NCBI GenBank assembly: GCA_026826555.1
Contig: JAKSZT010004976.1
Location: forward strand, 7,758,917 to 7,822,916
Length of the DNA: 64,000 nt
Direction: 5' to 3'
Source of the DNA: Tolypeutes matacus
Lineage: Eukaryota > Chordata > Mammalia > Cingulata > Chlamyphoridae
How positions within the stretch are numbered: the first letter of the stretch is position 1; each line of letters begins with the position of its first letter. Positions 36,115 to 48,002 of the stretch are shown one piece after another. Made by a program: the position numbers and the translations under genes. The notes under the pieces are model-generated. The model was not told the origin of the DNA, ran no database searches, and worked only from the letters and a program-made list of their open reading frames with translations.

Positions 36115-36455
36115 TGTCAAGGTCATGAAAGACAAAAGCTTAGGAACTATCCCAGGTTGTAGATTAAGGAGACAATACCTAAAGGCAATATAGGATTTTG
36201 GATTGGATCCTAGATCAAAAAGAGGAAAAGGACATTAGTGGGACAAGTGGCAATTGAATAGGCCCGTCAATAAGTCACCAGTACTGTATCAGTGTTAACT
36301 TGCTGGTTTTGATCCTTGTACTATAGATATGTGAGATGTTAGCATTTGGGGAAGCTGGGCAAAGGGCATATGGGAACTCTTTGCTCTATTTTTGCAACTT
36401 TATTCTAAGTCTGGAATTATTTCAGAATAGTTTAAAAATAGACATGCATCTATAT
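36115..36455 (+). mobile_element. Old L1 3' end (L1ME-like)
   Basis: 'tcatgaaagacaaaagc', then 'ggattggatcctagatc', then 'aaggacattagtgggac', then 'agatgttagcatttgggg', then 'tttcagaatagttt' is the characteristic order of ancient L1M 3' ends shared across placental mammals. Confidence 0.7.
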
Positions 36456-36695
36456 GTATATTCATAAATAGTCTCTCTTGATTCTGTAGCCAGGAAGTAC
36501 AACAGCACTTTCCAAATGTTCACTTCAACATCTTTACAGCAAGACATCAAGGAGCTAGCCTCCCAGAAACTCTCTCCCCCAGGGCTTGAATGTCACACAC
36601 TTCCTAGTTCCCCTTCTACCTCTGTGGCCACTTCCTCTTCACAGTCAGACCATCTCAAGAACCACCTCTCAAGAAATGACTCCAAAATCTCTCCC

Positions 36696-36815
36696 AGGGA
36701 GCAGATGTGGCTCAGGCCATTGGGCACTCGCCTCCTGTGTGGTTTCCAGTGCCTCCTGGAGAAGGCGAGCAAACAATGAGCAGACCAACTAGAGGAACCA
36801 TGGGGTAGGGGGTAC
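36696..36815 (+). mobile_element. DAS-type SINE with B box deleted
   Basis: The head 'agggagcagatgtggctcag' is typical. Between 'cctgtgtgg' and 'tttccagtgcctcc' about 17 bases containing the B box are missing. The tail 'gcgagcaaacaatgagcagac' is SINE body. This copy cannot have an intact internal pol III promoter. Confidence 0.8.
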
Positions 36816-38074
36816 TCTGACAATATAGAAAGCACTGTCACCAGCATTCCTCATTTGACTCTCTACTGCCCCTGTGCAGTTAAGATGCACTTGTAAGATT
36901 CATCCCCATCCAACAGATTTGACAGGAACCTAAGACTTGAGTTGGTCCCAGAGTCAGACCTCCACTTCCTATCAGGCAGTTATACATGGTATCCTGCTGA
37001 CATCATGCAAAATCCCAAAAGCTGAACCTCCTATTCCTGTCCACCAGACCCCTCCCTGACCTCAAGCCCTTGGTGTCATCTTGGACTCCTCCTTCTACTT
37101 CTCCCACTTCCATGGCCATCTCTATGCCTACTACCTCGACCCATTTTCACACTGCCATTCACTCTGCCCTGGCCTCCTGCAAGGCACTCAGGGTGACAAA
37201 TGAGGAAAAGAGCACTAAACATGAATCAGATTTGAGGTCCAGCTTTACCACTCCCTACCTATAACTTTGGAGAAAGCTCTTCTAAACTTGGTTTTTACCC
37301 ATGTACAACAGATTATTAAACAAGAATCACATTTGACAGGCCCTCTTGACCCAACACTCTTTTTTCCTTGGAGCATCTCCCACTCAGAGGGCGAACATAC
37401 CAGAAATTCACTTTCCCAAACTCCACGAAGCCAGTGGCACAGCTCTGCCAAGATCATCTGAGAGAAAGAATGCTAGAGCACTGCAGGGAGAGATGCTCCC
37501 TCTTGATAAAGAAAAATGAAGGAAAGTGCCAAGCCTCCTACCAGCCATGGAGGGTATGAGGGTATGCTACAGCAGCCATTTTGCCACCATGAGGCAGGCC
37601 AAGAGAATGATAGTGAAGCCACCCAAACCCTGGCATCACTGAGCTGCCAAATTAACCAACCCTTGAGTTACTTTTCTCAAGACTTGGTGTTATGAGAAAA
37701 ACTAAATGCTCTTTTTGGTGAGGGAAACTTTAACCTGCATGGCTATTACTTTCAGCCAAAGCAGGGCTCAATTACCAACACTTTTCATGAGAGGATAAGA
37801 AAAGGGAGAGAATCATAAAGCAGCAACGTCACACCAGAGGGGTAGGTGCAAAGAGCTGTCTCTTTGCTTTCAGCCTTCTTCACATTAAGCATCCTGCAGA
37901 TAATGAAAAAATTCATTCTATAAAGTACAGTTCTCACCATTTTATCCCTCCTCATCTCAAAAAGTCAATGGTTCCTCACTGTCCACAAGGGATACAAAGT
38001 ACACGCATGGGTTATACGGCTAGAAAGGCAAAGTAAGGACCTTAGATGTAAATCTAGAAGTGTTAAAAATCACT
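36816..38074. other. Unassigned DNA
   Basis: No gene recognised. 37070-37190 ('cccttggtgtcatcttggac') recalls an ancient dispersed repeat I cannot name. Confidence 0.35.
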
Positions 38075-38190
38075 GGGGGGGGGGGCGCGGGTGCAAGTGG
38101 CTCAAGTAGTTGAGCATCTGCTTCCCATGAGGGAGGTCCCAGGTTCGGTTCCCAGTGCCTCCTAGTAAAAAAACAAAACCAAACAACAAG
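38075..38190 (+). mobile_element. DAS-type SINE
   Basis: The first bases are masked by a G run. 'gtggctcaagtagttgagc', B box 'ggttcggttcc' and 'cagtgcctcctagt' are clear, followed by an A-rich tail. Monomeric. Confidence 0.85.
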
Positions 38191-38194
38191 GTTG

Positions 38195-38510
38195 TTTGGT
38201 GGTCATGGGGAAGGTTTTTCATTACCTTTCAGTAATGGACACAGGACATGGTAAATATCAAAATTATTAATCTGTATCATCTAAATTGTAAACTATACTG
38301 TAAATCACTGACAATGTTTAGTTGCTATATTTTGCTATCTGCATAACAGTTATAACAATGCTAACAACCAAAAAAAAAAAAAAAAAAGGAGGGGGAGTTA
38401 ATATGGGGTGGGGAAGAGGGGGTGGTTTGGTATCTGGGAGTCTCCGGCACTCCGTGTGTGCCTTTGCTGTGACCTAAAACTTCTTTGAAAATTAAATGAA
38501 AAATTGGGAG
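38195..38510 (+). mobile_element. Possible relative of the 1.1-kb retroelement 3' end
   Basis: 'aatggacacaggacatgg', 'taaattgtaaactatactg', a 'ggagggggagttaatatgg' block and the end 'ctaaaacttctttgaaaa' follow the same order as the last part of 20340-20690. It is diverged and interrupted by an internal A run (38370-38387). Confidence 0.4.
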
Positions 38511-38631
38511 ACAATGGGGATTGAGAGGAGGAAGGTGTCATGGCACACCAGACATCCGATAACACAGTGATAAAGGGAAGGAAAAAAGAAAGGAAATAAA
38601 AATGAATATATATATATATTTTAAAGGCATT

Positions 38632-39031
38632 NNNNNNNNNNNNNNNNNNNNNNNNNNNNNNNNNNNNNNNNNNNNNNNNNNNNNNNNNNNNNNNNNNNNN
38701 NNNNNNNNNNNNNNNNNNNNNNNNNNNNNNNNNNNNNNNNNNNNNNNNNNNNNNNNNNNNNNNNNNNNNNNNNNNNNNNNNNNNNNNNNNNNNNNNNNNN
38801 NNNNNNNNNNNNNNNNNNNNNNNNNNNNNNNNNNNNNNNNNNNNNNNNNNNNNNNNNNNNNNNNNNNNNNNNNNNNNNNNNNNNNNNNNNNNNNNNNNNN
38901 NNNNNNNNNNNNNNNNNNNNNNNNNNNNNNNNNNNNNNNNNNNNNNNNNNNNNNNNNNNNNNNNNNNNNNNNNNNNNNNNNNNNNNNNNNNNNNNNNNNN
39001 NNNNNNNNNNNNNNNNNNNNNNNNNNNNNNN
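38632..39031. other. Assembly gap (400 N)
   Basis: Exactly 400 unknown bases. The left edge is AT-rich with a short TA run, a common stop point for sequencing. An open frame that appears to cross it is an artefact of the N run. Confidence 0.99.
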
Positions 39032-39731
39032 GACTTGAATAAATCTCAGACTATCTTACTCCAGTTATGGAACTGATTACTGGAAGCTGAACTTCAGTGA
39101 AAGAACATGTTTATTTTTGCTTTACCCTTACTCCTAGGGCCTAACTCTTTGGAATCTCTGCCGAAGCTTGTGACTTAATCAGCATTACTCATCCAATGGC
39201 AGTCTCTGAACATCAATTTTTGTCTCCTTAGTCCACTGAGGGTGTTGATTTCTTTTCAGCTTCTCATCCTCTCAGTATCCTCTTCCAGAATCTGCATGTA
39301 TCCCTAGGTCCCACTGCCAGATTCACCTTTCTGCATTTCCCTCCTTCTGCCCCTGTATCTTAGTTCCATAATTCCTGATTGCCTTACTAATTCTACAATG
39401 CCTTTAATCCTACATTTGTTGTGTTAGACTACTTTTTCTAGTTATTCTCACTTTAACAGTGTAGACTAATTATCTAATATGCCTCAGCTGAAATTTGAAA
39501 TTTCTTCCCTTTATTTCTTATATCCATTCCAGGAGGAAAGAAAATTACTGTAGAAAAACTTTCAGCAATACATTAACATTTACCTGTCATATGTCTTACC
39601 ATTGAAACACATTTTAATTAATCCTTCCCAAATTCTATGGGATGATTATTATTTTTCTCTTTTTAGAGATTAAAAAAAATAATGGCTTTCAGATTCCACT
39701 ACATTGGTGCTTGTTAAATATTAATGTGTAA
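39032..39731. other. Unassigned DNA
   Basis: AT-rich pyrimidine-biased DNA without a recognised gene or repeat. Confidence 0.35.
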
Positions 39732-39850
39732 ACAAACCACTTTGGTATAGTTTAGATTGCAGATTCTGAGTCAGGTGGTTGGAGATGGGGCCTGAGATTC
39801 TGTATTTCTAACAAGCTCCCAGTTGAGGCTGATGTTGTAGGTCCACAGAG
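39732..39850 (+). mobile_element. MER5A-like hAT-Charlie element
   Basis: 'cagattctgagtcagg', then 'atggggcctgagattctg', then 'ttctaacaagctccca', then 'gaggctgatgttgtaggtcc' matches MER5A in forward orientation. The ends are eroded. Confidence 0.75.
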
Positions 39851-41702
39851 TACACAGTCCTCCCTTCTTCTGACAAGTGTATCTAATTCTTTCCTGTTTC
39901 TATATTCTCTTCCTTTACTTACTTAGACAACTTCATTTTCTCTAAATGTACTCTGCAATCATATTCTAATTGGGTTCCCTTATTCCTCATTTTAACATCA
40001 TCATTTTGAACACTCATCCATAACTTATTCCCACTTCTGGCTTCCTATTGTGTTTCCAAAATCACAAGGTCTATCAATCTGCTCCCTCCTGCCACACTAA
40101 CATTTTTCTTCAAAATTCCCATAAGCTGTTATAACTGTAGTAGCTTTAAGACCAGCTTAGTTAACAACTTTTTAGCTTCATGTTTTCCAGTTTTCAGGTT
40201 TTCAGCTCCAAATTTTCCTGTCATTATTCATTACTGTCCAGTGAATGAGGACTGAGTATTAGCAGACATAACACAAATGGGGAAGGGCAAGCAGACTTTC
40301 TGAGTACAGAATGAAATGGAAGGGATTCTGGATGGTATTTTCCAAAGTAAAGTTTAGAAACTTCAGTGCCATTTCAAAATAAGTTCATAAAAGTAGGAAG
40401 AAATGTTTAAATAGATGTATCTAGGACTACTATGAATAGTAATAGATTAATAGTAATGAAATAGAGAAGAGAAGAAAAATAGTGACAGATATTTATTTAT
40501 GTTATATAAGAGTCTCTTTATTTAGCCTTATAAATAATGCCTTGCTCATACTCTTAAGGGAAGTAAGATTGTGTCTTTATTATTAAATATTTAGAATGCT
40601 CATAATCTTACTTTTCATAACTTCTCGTGTGAACTAAAGTTGATTAAATATTTAGGTGGTTGTTAAAGTTGGTGCTAATTTGTAAGCCTTAATTCATTCC
40701 CAGACTTCTAAGACCTGTACAGTTGTTTCTGAAAGAAAATGGCAGCTAGACTCAAAATCCTCAAGTAAACCAATAGTTTGTAGCAAAGAAAACAAAACCT
40801 CCATTAGTAAAATTTCCAACCAAATCAGTTAAAAACACTAGATGACATTCTTGAAGAGATATGTGAGGGAGGTTGAGGTAAGTGTATTAAGGTAAACACA
40901 GTAAGTACAATTGTGTTAAACACAGGTCCAATGATAATAATTATAAAATTAAATGATAATGATAAAATAAGAGTGCTATCATATAATAGCATTTGTAAGT
41001 GAAACTATACATTCAACCAGTGATTAATAAAAGCAAAATTCTGACAGAAAATATGGAGAAGGAATTACAATTTCTGAATGTTGAGATTAGAAAAGCTAAA
41101 AACAAGCCATTAAAACATTTATTTCAAATTAAAATTATCCTTAATAAAAAGTGTCAGTTTCCATTCCAAAGAAATAATTGTTGATGAATCAAGATTTGCT
41201 TAAGATAATTGAATAGTCAAAACAAAATTGTTTAATAAAGAGGAACTTTTTCACACTCGTAGGAATGCCACTTGTCTTATTTTTTAATACCCTCCATTTA
41301 TTAACATCAGCAAATATAAAGGCAAATTGCAATGTGGTAAATGAATCTGAAATTTAATTCTTTCAACCAAAATTTAAAGCAAATAATAAAAAATTCCACT
41401 CATTTTAAGCAAATATTAGAAACATTAACATTATGTCTATATCCTGATGTATATATTCTACTAGTTAGTAAAAAAAAACATCAAAACCACAATAGACACA
41501 AATAAATAACACATGAGCAAACAATTGTCACATTGAGGAAATAAAATTAGTAAACAAACAGGAAAAAATTTTCAGCCTTGCTTGATATAAAAAAACATTG
41601 CAATTTAAGATAACAATATGGTATTAATATGCTTATTAAATTAGAAAAATAATTTAAAGCTAGAGAGCAATAATACTCAATGATGGTCAGATATACAAGA
41701 AT
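39851..41702. other. Unassigned AT-rich DNA
   Basis: No gene or clear repeat. The region is markedly AT-rich. The 61-codon frame at 40999-41184 has no domain. Confidence 0.35.
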
Positions 41703-41865
41703 GAATGCAGGCTTTGTAGTGTCGGACAATTTGGATTTGAATCCTGGTGCTTTCAATTGCTGTGTAATCTTCTAATGAATTCCTAACCTGACTGGTTGTC
41801 TTTTTCCAGAAAATGATAAAATCATTTTCTTTCTGGGATTGTAATAAGAATTTAATAAAAGAAGG
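41703..41865 (+). mobile_element. MIR SINE
   Basis: 'tttggatttgaatcctgg', then 'gctgtgtaatctt', then 'ttgtctttttccagaaaatg', then 'gggattgtaataagaatt' follows the MIR order from B box to core to tail. Ancient and diverged. Confidence 0.7.
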
Positions 41866-41879
41866 ATAATTTCTGGGTT

Positions 41880-42110
41880 GTTTTTTTTTTAAGTTAATTT
41901 TTATTTTTAAAGAAGCTTTAGATTACATAGATGTTACATCAAAAATATAGGGGATTCCCATATACCCCACCCCCACCCCAGCCCACAGTTTCCCACATTA
42001 ACAACATCCTTCATTAGTGTGGTGCATTTGTTACAATTGATGAACACACATTGAAATATTGCTACTAACCATGTACTATAGTTTTTTAACCAGTGATTAG
42101 CAGTATATGG
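41880..42110 (-). mobile_element. 3' end of a retroelement related to the 1.1-kb unit
   Basis: On the minus strand it reads 'catggttagtagcaatattt', 'ttcatcaattgtaacaaatg', 'gggtatatgggaatcccc', 'cttctttaaaaataaaaa' and then A. The order and wording are close to 20500-20690. It is 5'-truncated and ends in a tail (T run on the plus strand near 41880). Confidence 0.65.
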
Positions 42111-42741
42111 ACACTCGCTCCATACTTGTTAAATGAATAACTGGATAAATGAATGGATGCGCAGACAAATGTGAAAAGTGGTTATAAGAGCAATAGACTA
42201 AGAGACACTCCATAAATATTTATTCATTCCTATTCCCTATTTTTTTGGAAAGCTTGCAATAAAACTTTATATTGCTGAAGACAATATAAACCAATTCAAC
42301 CTTTTGGAAATTAGTTTAGAAACCTCTTATAAAAGACATGCAATTTTTCAAACCAAACAATCCTTCCTCTAGGAACTTCATATAGGAATATAATAGTGAA
42401 AAAAATTTGAACAAATTAAACGTCCATTAACTGAAAACTTGTTGATTAAACTGTGGTCTATGGTTGGTGGCAAGGCTCCAGGATGTATAAGTTCATTGAG
42501 GTTGGTGGGCCACACTGTGGGAGATGTTTGTGTGGGATGTGGTGGGAGGTGTGGGAGGTGGGCAACATGGGAATCCCAGTGGGTTCCGTGTAATATTTTA
42601 GGTAATCTAAGCACCTCTTAAAATATATGTATATATATATATAAATAACATTTTTGTAAGCAAATACACATATATGCATATATATTTATATATCATTTTG
42701 CAAATGTTTGTATGTATTGTGAGAATTTAGATTTTTACCAA
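42111..42741. other. Unassigned DNA with TA-rich microsatellite
   Basis: TA-rich tracts lie at about 42621-42645 and 42665-42695. The G/T-rich stretch 42460-42600 may be a third, degenerate relative of the 1.1-kb retroelement 3' end. No gene. Confidence 0.35.
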
Positions 42742-42877
42742 TAAAAAAAAAAAAAAAAAACAAATGAAAAAAACCAACTCAGGGGAGACCATGTGACTCA
42801 GTGGTTGAGCACCGGCTTCCCACATACAAGGTCCCAGGTTTAATCCTGGACCCTGGTTCCTAAAAAAAAAAAAAAAA
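42742..42877 (+). mobile_element. DAS-type SINE, second-unit type
   Basis: An A-rich linker 'aaaaaaccaactc' followed by 'aggggagaccatgtgactcagtgg', B-box-like 'aggtttaatcc' and an A tail. This is the layout of the second half of the dimers at 7547 and 57086, so it is probably a 5'-truncated dimer. Confidence 0.8.
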
Positions 42878-42888
42878 TCAAATCATTG

Positions 42889-42981
42889 AAGGGAGTGGAT
42901 GTAGCTCAGTGTAGCTACACTGATGTACAAGGTCCTGGGTTCAATCCCTAGTAGCTACTAAAAAAAAAATTAAAAAAAAAA
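42889..42981 (+). mobile_element. DAS-type SINE, adjacent copy
   Basis: 'gaagggagtggatgtagctc' begins a second head directly after the A tail of the previous SINE. Its A-box region carries a short 'gtagct' repetition, and the B box reads 'ggttcaatccc'. Ends in A-rich sequence. Possibly an insertion into the preceding tail. Confidence 0.78.
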
Positions 42982-43323
42982 TCACAATATTTATAAATGA
43001 AGTGACAGTAATGCAGAGATTAGCTTCAAAACAATACTGAGGATTGGAGAGTTAAGGAACTAAAAGATACCTTGACTGGATAATTGTTGATGTGGACAAT
43101 AAGTAAATGCTGGGTTAGTACACTATTCCATCTAACTTGTGTATGTGTTTAAAGTTTCCCATAGTAAAAACTGAAGGTCATTTAAAGTTAAGAGTAGAGA
43201 AGTGAACTATGTAATTGTTAAATACATGCATCAGCAGACCCTAGAATAGCCTATCTGAATTGTAAACTTATTTTTATATAAATATATACATACAAACCAC
43301 ATAAGTAAAACTCACACACACAC

Positions 43324-43903
43324 TGTGACAGTTTGAATTTTGTGAATCCCAGAAAGATTATTTTCTTGAAGTAATCCATTCCTGTGGGTGTGAAGCCCTT
43401 TGATCACATTAAATTCGGATGAGAGACCTTTGATTAGGTTACTTGATAAGTTCAATTTAGGGCTTTTGTTTGGACTATCAGTGAGACAACACAGAAAGGA
43501 AGCTGCCATATTGATTCTGCCACTTGAGAGAGGACTGCAGGAAAACAGAGAAGCCCCAAGAGGCTGAGAGAAGTCCTGGGATCTGGAACCAGCAGAGCCG
43601 AGAGGCATGAAAAGAGGCCCCCGAGGAGCTGGGCCCAAGTTGCAGCTCGAGTCCAGCTGTATGCCTGACAAGCCAGCTGGGCTCCAGAAGATGGTAAGCC
43701 GGGAGGGGACCTCAGCAGAGATCTGTCATCTTGCCTCGCCATGGGGCAGGACACCAGGATCACCAGTAGCTGACTTTGGTGAGAAAGCATCTCTAATGGT
43801 GCCTTGATTTGGCCATTCCACAGCCTCGGAACTGTAAGCTTTTACCCTAATAAACTTCCCAAAAAAAAGCCAACCCATTTCTGGTACTTTGCAAACTAAG
43901 ACA
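43324..43903 (+). mobile_element. MaLR-like solo LTR, near complete
   Basis: It starts 'tgtgacagtttgaattttgtg' and ends 'gcaaactaagaca', giving TG...CA ends. An 'aataaa' signal lies near 43849. It shares blocks with 54120-54595 (start, 'ccattcctgtgggtgtgaa', 'ccttgattt', 'caacccatttctggta') and with 2925-3270. No matching 5-bp duplication is visible, so an end may be misplaced or eroded. No internal retroviral genes are present. Confidence 0.68.
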
Positions 43904-44999
43904 CTAAGCCATAAAGATGTTAATACCCATTTCTTGAAATTTCTCTCTATTTAAAAAAAAAAATCTGCACAAAGTTGCTTACTTTGGTATTATGTACACT
44001 TCCGAAAAAATTAAAAAATAACCTAGATTTACAACAATAAAGGAAAGGTTAAGTAAGTTAAGGTAGATTGACAATTATATAAACATAAAAATGATAATTA
44101 TAAAGATTAGTCATTCTCACTGAAAAGGGGTGATGGTTATACCAAGATGAAGCATATGTGAATATTTGGAAAAGACCATAAAGAAATAAAGAAATTAAAA
44201 TAGTTACATTGATATGAGAAAATTACTTTTCTTTTTAAATTGTATTCAATGTTTTTATAAAATTTGTTTCATCATTTAAGAATTCACAATCTAGAATATA
44301 AGATTTCTCTAGTTTCTGATTTTTTTTTAAAGGAAAACGAAAAATATATAGTCCACCTCTGAGCACAGTAACTCTTCTAGACTCTGCTGTAATGTTTATT
44401 CATATACCATGAATTCCTTCACTAGTCTGCATTTATTTTGGTTACCCCAGAGGACCCCCAGGTCCAGTGTCGGCACCTCTAGTCAGCATTACCTGAAGGG
44501 ATGAGGGGAGAACAAACAAGATCTAGGAGAAATACCCAGAAGCCACAGGGTTCCAAACCCACACGGGCAGTAAGTGGCTGCCCTGCTCTTGAGCCCACAT
44601 TCTCACTCCTGGGGAAGTCGCAAGAGATCAGTGAGCAGAGAGGTGCTCTCCCCCCACCCCCCAGAGGATCAGTGAGCAGAGGTGCTCTCCCTCCACCCCC
44701 TTGGAAAAGGCACCTGCAAACGACACCCATAAAAACAGGATTGGAAAAGGCATCTGCAAAGTGCAACATTTAAGAGGGATTTTGCTGATGAGGTTCCTCG
44801 TTGGGCAAAGGAGACACTCCTCCCAGACCTAGCCCTGCCCGCAAAGAGGCTGGCTGTGGGCGGCCATGAACCTCCAGCCCACAGCTTTCTCAGGAAAGGC
44901 CTCCCTCCTTCAGTCGCTTTAAGCTTCTAAATCATAGTTATTATATAAAAGGTTACAGTCATAAGAGTCTTAATGTATTTCATTAGGTTTTACAAATAG
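43904..44999. other. Unassigned DNA with a short tandem duplication
   Basis: Contains the tandem repeats listed separately. 44000-44350 is AT-rich, and 44800-44900 is GC-richer without a frame of interest. Confidence 0.35.
44626..44762. repeat. Two adjacent two-copy tandem repeats (periods 41 and 40)
   Basis: 'gatcagtgagcagag' with 'ggtgctctcc' occurs at 44626 and again at 44667, period 41. 'ttggaaaaggca.ctgcaaa' occurs at 44701 and 44741, period 40. The units differ in sequence. Confidence 0.85.
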
Positions 45000-45125
45000 T
45001 TTTTTTCTTTTAATCCTCGCCACCGCTCTGTCAGGCAGACACTAAAAGTCCCATTGTTAAGATGGAAGAAATGAGTCTCAGAAAGGTTAAGGGGCTCCCC
45101 ACAATGCATATGCTGGGCCAACAGG
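45000..45125 (-). mobile_element. MIR SINE
   Basis: The plus strand reads 'ttttaatcctcgccaccgct', 'agatggaagaaatgag', 'cagaaaggttaagggg', the reverse complement of the MIR core and tail. Confidence 0.75.
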
Positions 45126-45424
45126 TTCTGCTCAGCTCATTCACTCCTTTTGTAAGATGCCCCGCGTCACTCTTTCCTCCCTGCTGAGGACAGGGACAGT
45201 GTACCAGGGAGCAGGAGCACAGAAGCACCGATCGTGAGGGACGCAGGAGCTGCTGGCTCCACACCGGGACTGTGAGCACGGGGGCCAAGGCCTCGTCTCC
45301 TGTTCCCCTCTGCTCCGTGTCCCTGTGACAAGACAGGGCTGACAAGGAGAAGCCATTCAGCAAATACTCATTCTAAAAGTGTCTACCACAGCCCAGTCCA
45401 AAAGAACTTTCTGGGATGAGAGAA

Positions 45425-45600
45425 GCATTCAGATCTGTGTTGTTCCAATACAGAAGCCGAGAGCATAAATTGGCTCTCGCAAATGAGAAACGTGGCTAGT
45501 GCCACTACAGAAGTCCATTTTTCAACTTTATTATCATAAATTTACATTTTCATGGCTACACGTGGCCAGTGACCACCCTACTGGACAGTGCGGAGCTAAC
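45425..45600. mobile_element. MER3-like hAT-type element
   Basis: 'cgtggctagtgcc', 'atggctacacgtggccagtg' and the end 'ctactggacagtgc' are characteristic. Diverged. Confidence 0.6.
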
Positions 45601-46850
45601 ATATAATGATTTCTAACACCACACTGCCACTTCTTGGGAGATGCTTCAGATGTCTGTTTTGGCACCATTCCCACACCTCTGCCTGCTTTGTGGGAATTCC
45701 ACACAGGCAGTGGATACACGGTACATGTTAAGACTGCTACTTTCACTGTGCTCAGTTAAGGAGCAAGGAACAAAATGAATCCCAAATAAGCGTCATTCAT
45801 GCCGAAGACAATTTTTGTATTACAACAAAAGCTGGAGGAAAACAGCAAACAATGTCATACATGGATTGTTTCCTCTTCATTGACATAAATGATACGTTAG
45901 AACAAATGTCCCCTCCCAACTCTCACCCCCCACCAACTACCACGAGAAAGAGTAATAAAAGGTCAAAAAGAAAGGCAAGGAATAATTTTGTTACCAAATT
46001 TACCAGCTGTCAAAAAGATTGAGTCATGGTTAGGTACCAATTAAAAGCAGAAAAGATGAATCAGCATCCATGTCATGTTTCTAGAAAATGTTCAAATGCA
46101 CAAGTAGCATATATCAGATTAAGAGTTCCAGGTTTGTGATATTTTAAGAATAAACTGTTGAACATTCACTTACCACTCTACCCAGTCTGGCAGGAAGGCT
46201 GCGAGTGATGGTAAGAGAGTAAACCTAATTTCTAAGGCCAATTCTTAGCTTCTATGGGGCAAGTGGCTAAGAGGCGAGGCTCAGAACCCAGCTCCCACTC
46301 CAGGTACTTCGGAGGGCTCCTCCTCCCTCTACCCCCGCTGACTCTGTCCCCAGCCCTTTCCTTTGAGCTCCTGACCTCCCAGACAACTAAATCCAAGTAT
46401 GGCAAAGCACCTGTCCTCTCGCCTATCAGCTAATCGTGGCTCGTTCTAGCCGTGGTGCAAACAGTTCACCACCTTTGTGGAAAAGGCAGGATAAGGAGAC
46501 ATCATCCTCTTCTTCTAGCCTGCCCCAAGTGCCACAATTTAAAGATATTCCTCCTGGGAAAGGGCCAAAAGAAGCACAGAACATCTGTAGACTGTATCAA
46601 AGGTCAACATGCCAGAGACTTTTAAGAAGTTAGAAACCACTTCATGACCTCATCACTTAGGAACAGAACAAACCTGCAAACACCAAAGTCCTCTCCCTAC
46701 ATATTTATGTTCAATCACACATGAAAGACAGACACCTCCATTAAGTCCTTGCACTGGCCAAGTATACACACAGCAAAAAATGAGCACAGTTCAGGTATGG
46801 TTTACACATCTCTGGTAGACAATAGACACTCAATAAAAATACACTCTTTT
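45601..46850. other. Unassigned DNA
   Basis: No gene or repeat recognised. Confidence 0.35.
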
Positions 46851-47012
46851 AGGAGCAGATATGGCTCAAAGCAGTTGAGTGCCCGCCTTCCACATGGGAG
46901 GTCCTGGGTTTGGTTCCCAGTGCCACCTGAAAAAACAAAAACAAACAACAAGCAAAACAAACGAGAAAACCAATTCAGGGAAGCCAATGTGGCTCCAACT
47001 GCACACAAGGTG
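46851..47012 (+). mobile_element. Dimeric DAS-type SINE, second unit truncated
   Basis: The first head is 'aggagcagatatggctcaaag' with 'gggtttggttcc'. The linker 'aaaacaaacaacaagc' and 'aaccaattcaggg' leads into a second head, 'aagccaatgtggctcc', which breaks off after about 30 bases. Confidence 0.85.
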
Positions 47013-47204
47013 TTTATTTTTAACATGAACATACCCTCCTCTGTCTTCTGCTTCTGCTGTTCAAGAAACTAACACCAAAAGGCCAGTGGCAGCCTAAAAG
47101 CCAGCATACTGTTTACTGGGTGAGAGACTGTCCAAGCAGGGAGGCCAAGAAGGAGTGGAACAACCCACCCCAGATGCAGGCAACGGGGAGGAACGGGGAA
47201 GCAC

Positions 47205-47402
47205 ACTGCCTGGCCCAGCACCATCCAGTATGGTAGCCACTACCCCCATGTGGCTATTTAAATTTAAGCTTAATAAAATTAAACAACATTAAGTTTTTAG
47301 TTCCCTGTCTCACTAGCCATGTGGACCTAGTGGCTAACTTACTGGATGGTACAGATGGAGAACAGGTTCAACCTCACAGAAAATTCTACTGGAGAGCACT
47401 GG
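47205..47402. mobile_element. MER3-like hAT-type element
   Basis: 'agcaccatccagtatggtag', 'catgtggctatttaaattta', 'actagccatgtggacctagtg' and the end 'ctggagagcactgg' give a near full-length copy with recognisable inverted ends. Confidence 0.72.
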
Positions 47403-47821
47403 TCTAGATAATTAACATAATAACAAAACTAAGTCATTCTGACTTTTATTGTAACATGCACAATAATTCTAAATTATATCAGTAATAAAATACCTCTCCC
47501 GCTCCTTCCCCTGTATGACACTGTTTCCAAGTAATGGCCTGAAGGTCCAGATAAACCTGCCTAGTGAGAGAAAATAACTTAATCTGCAAGCAAACTAATA
47601 TCTCAATTGCATCACTGCTCAAAAGAATGCTTAAAAAGACTAATTTGTGTTTCACTCCCTTTTTCAGTCTCTAACAGAAGTACCCTGAAGAAAAACTACA
47701 CTAATTTTGTGAAAATCTGGAGAGAAAACTGGTGGAAGGGTTTATCATTATCAAACTGCATATAATCGCTACCCAGGAAAATGGGGCAGGGGTAGATAAT
47801 AGAGCAAATTTTTCTCCTACT
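47403..47821. other. Unassigned DNA
   Basis: No gene or repeat recognised. Confidence 0.35.
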
Positions 47822-47832
47822 AAATGTAACTG

Positions 47833-48002
47833 GGGAAGCGGCTGTGGCTCAATCAGTAGGGCTCCCGTTTACCATATGGGAGGCCCCGGGTTCGGTTCCC
47901 GGGGCCTCCTGGTGGGGGCAGGCCCGCCCGCACGGCGTGGTTAGCTGACCCAGCGAGCACAAGCAGCAAGGGGGGGATAAATGAATAAATAAAATCTTTA
48001 AA
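47833..48002 (+). mobile_element. Young DAS-type SINE, same subfamily as 13993
   Basis: Nearly the same as the copy at 13993, with about a dozen differences by eye, all transitions and many at CpG. The target duplication 'aaatgtaactg' lies at 47822-47832 and 48003-48013 without mismatch. The A tail is very short. Confidence 0.92.

Noticed and set aside
38602..39042. 146-codon frame across the gap
   Set aside because: Nearly all of it is N. It is an artefact.
43312..43790. Minus frames of 112 and 119 codons
   Set aside because: They lie antisense within a solo LTR and have no viral or host domain.
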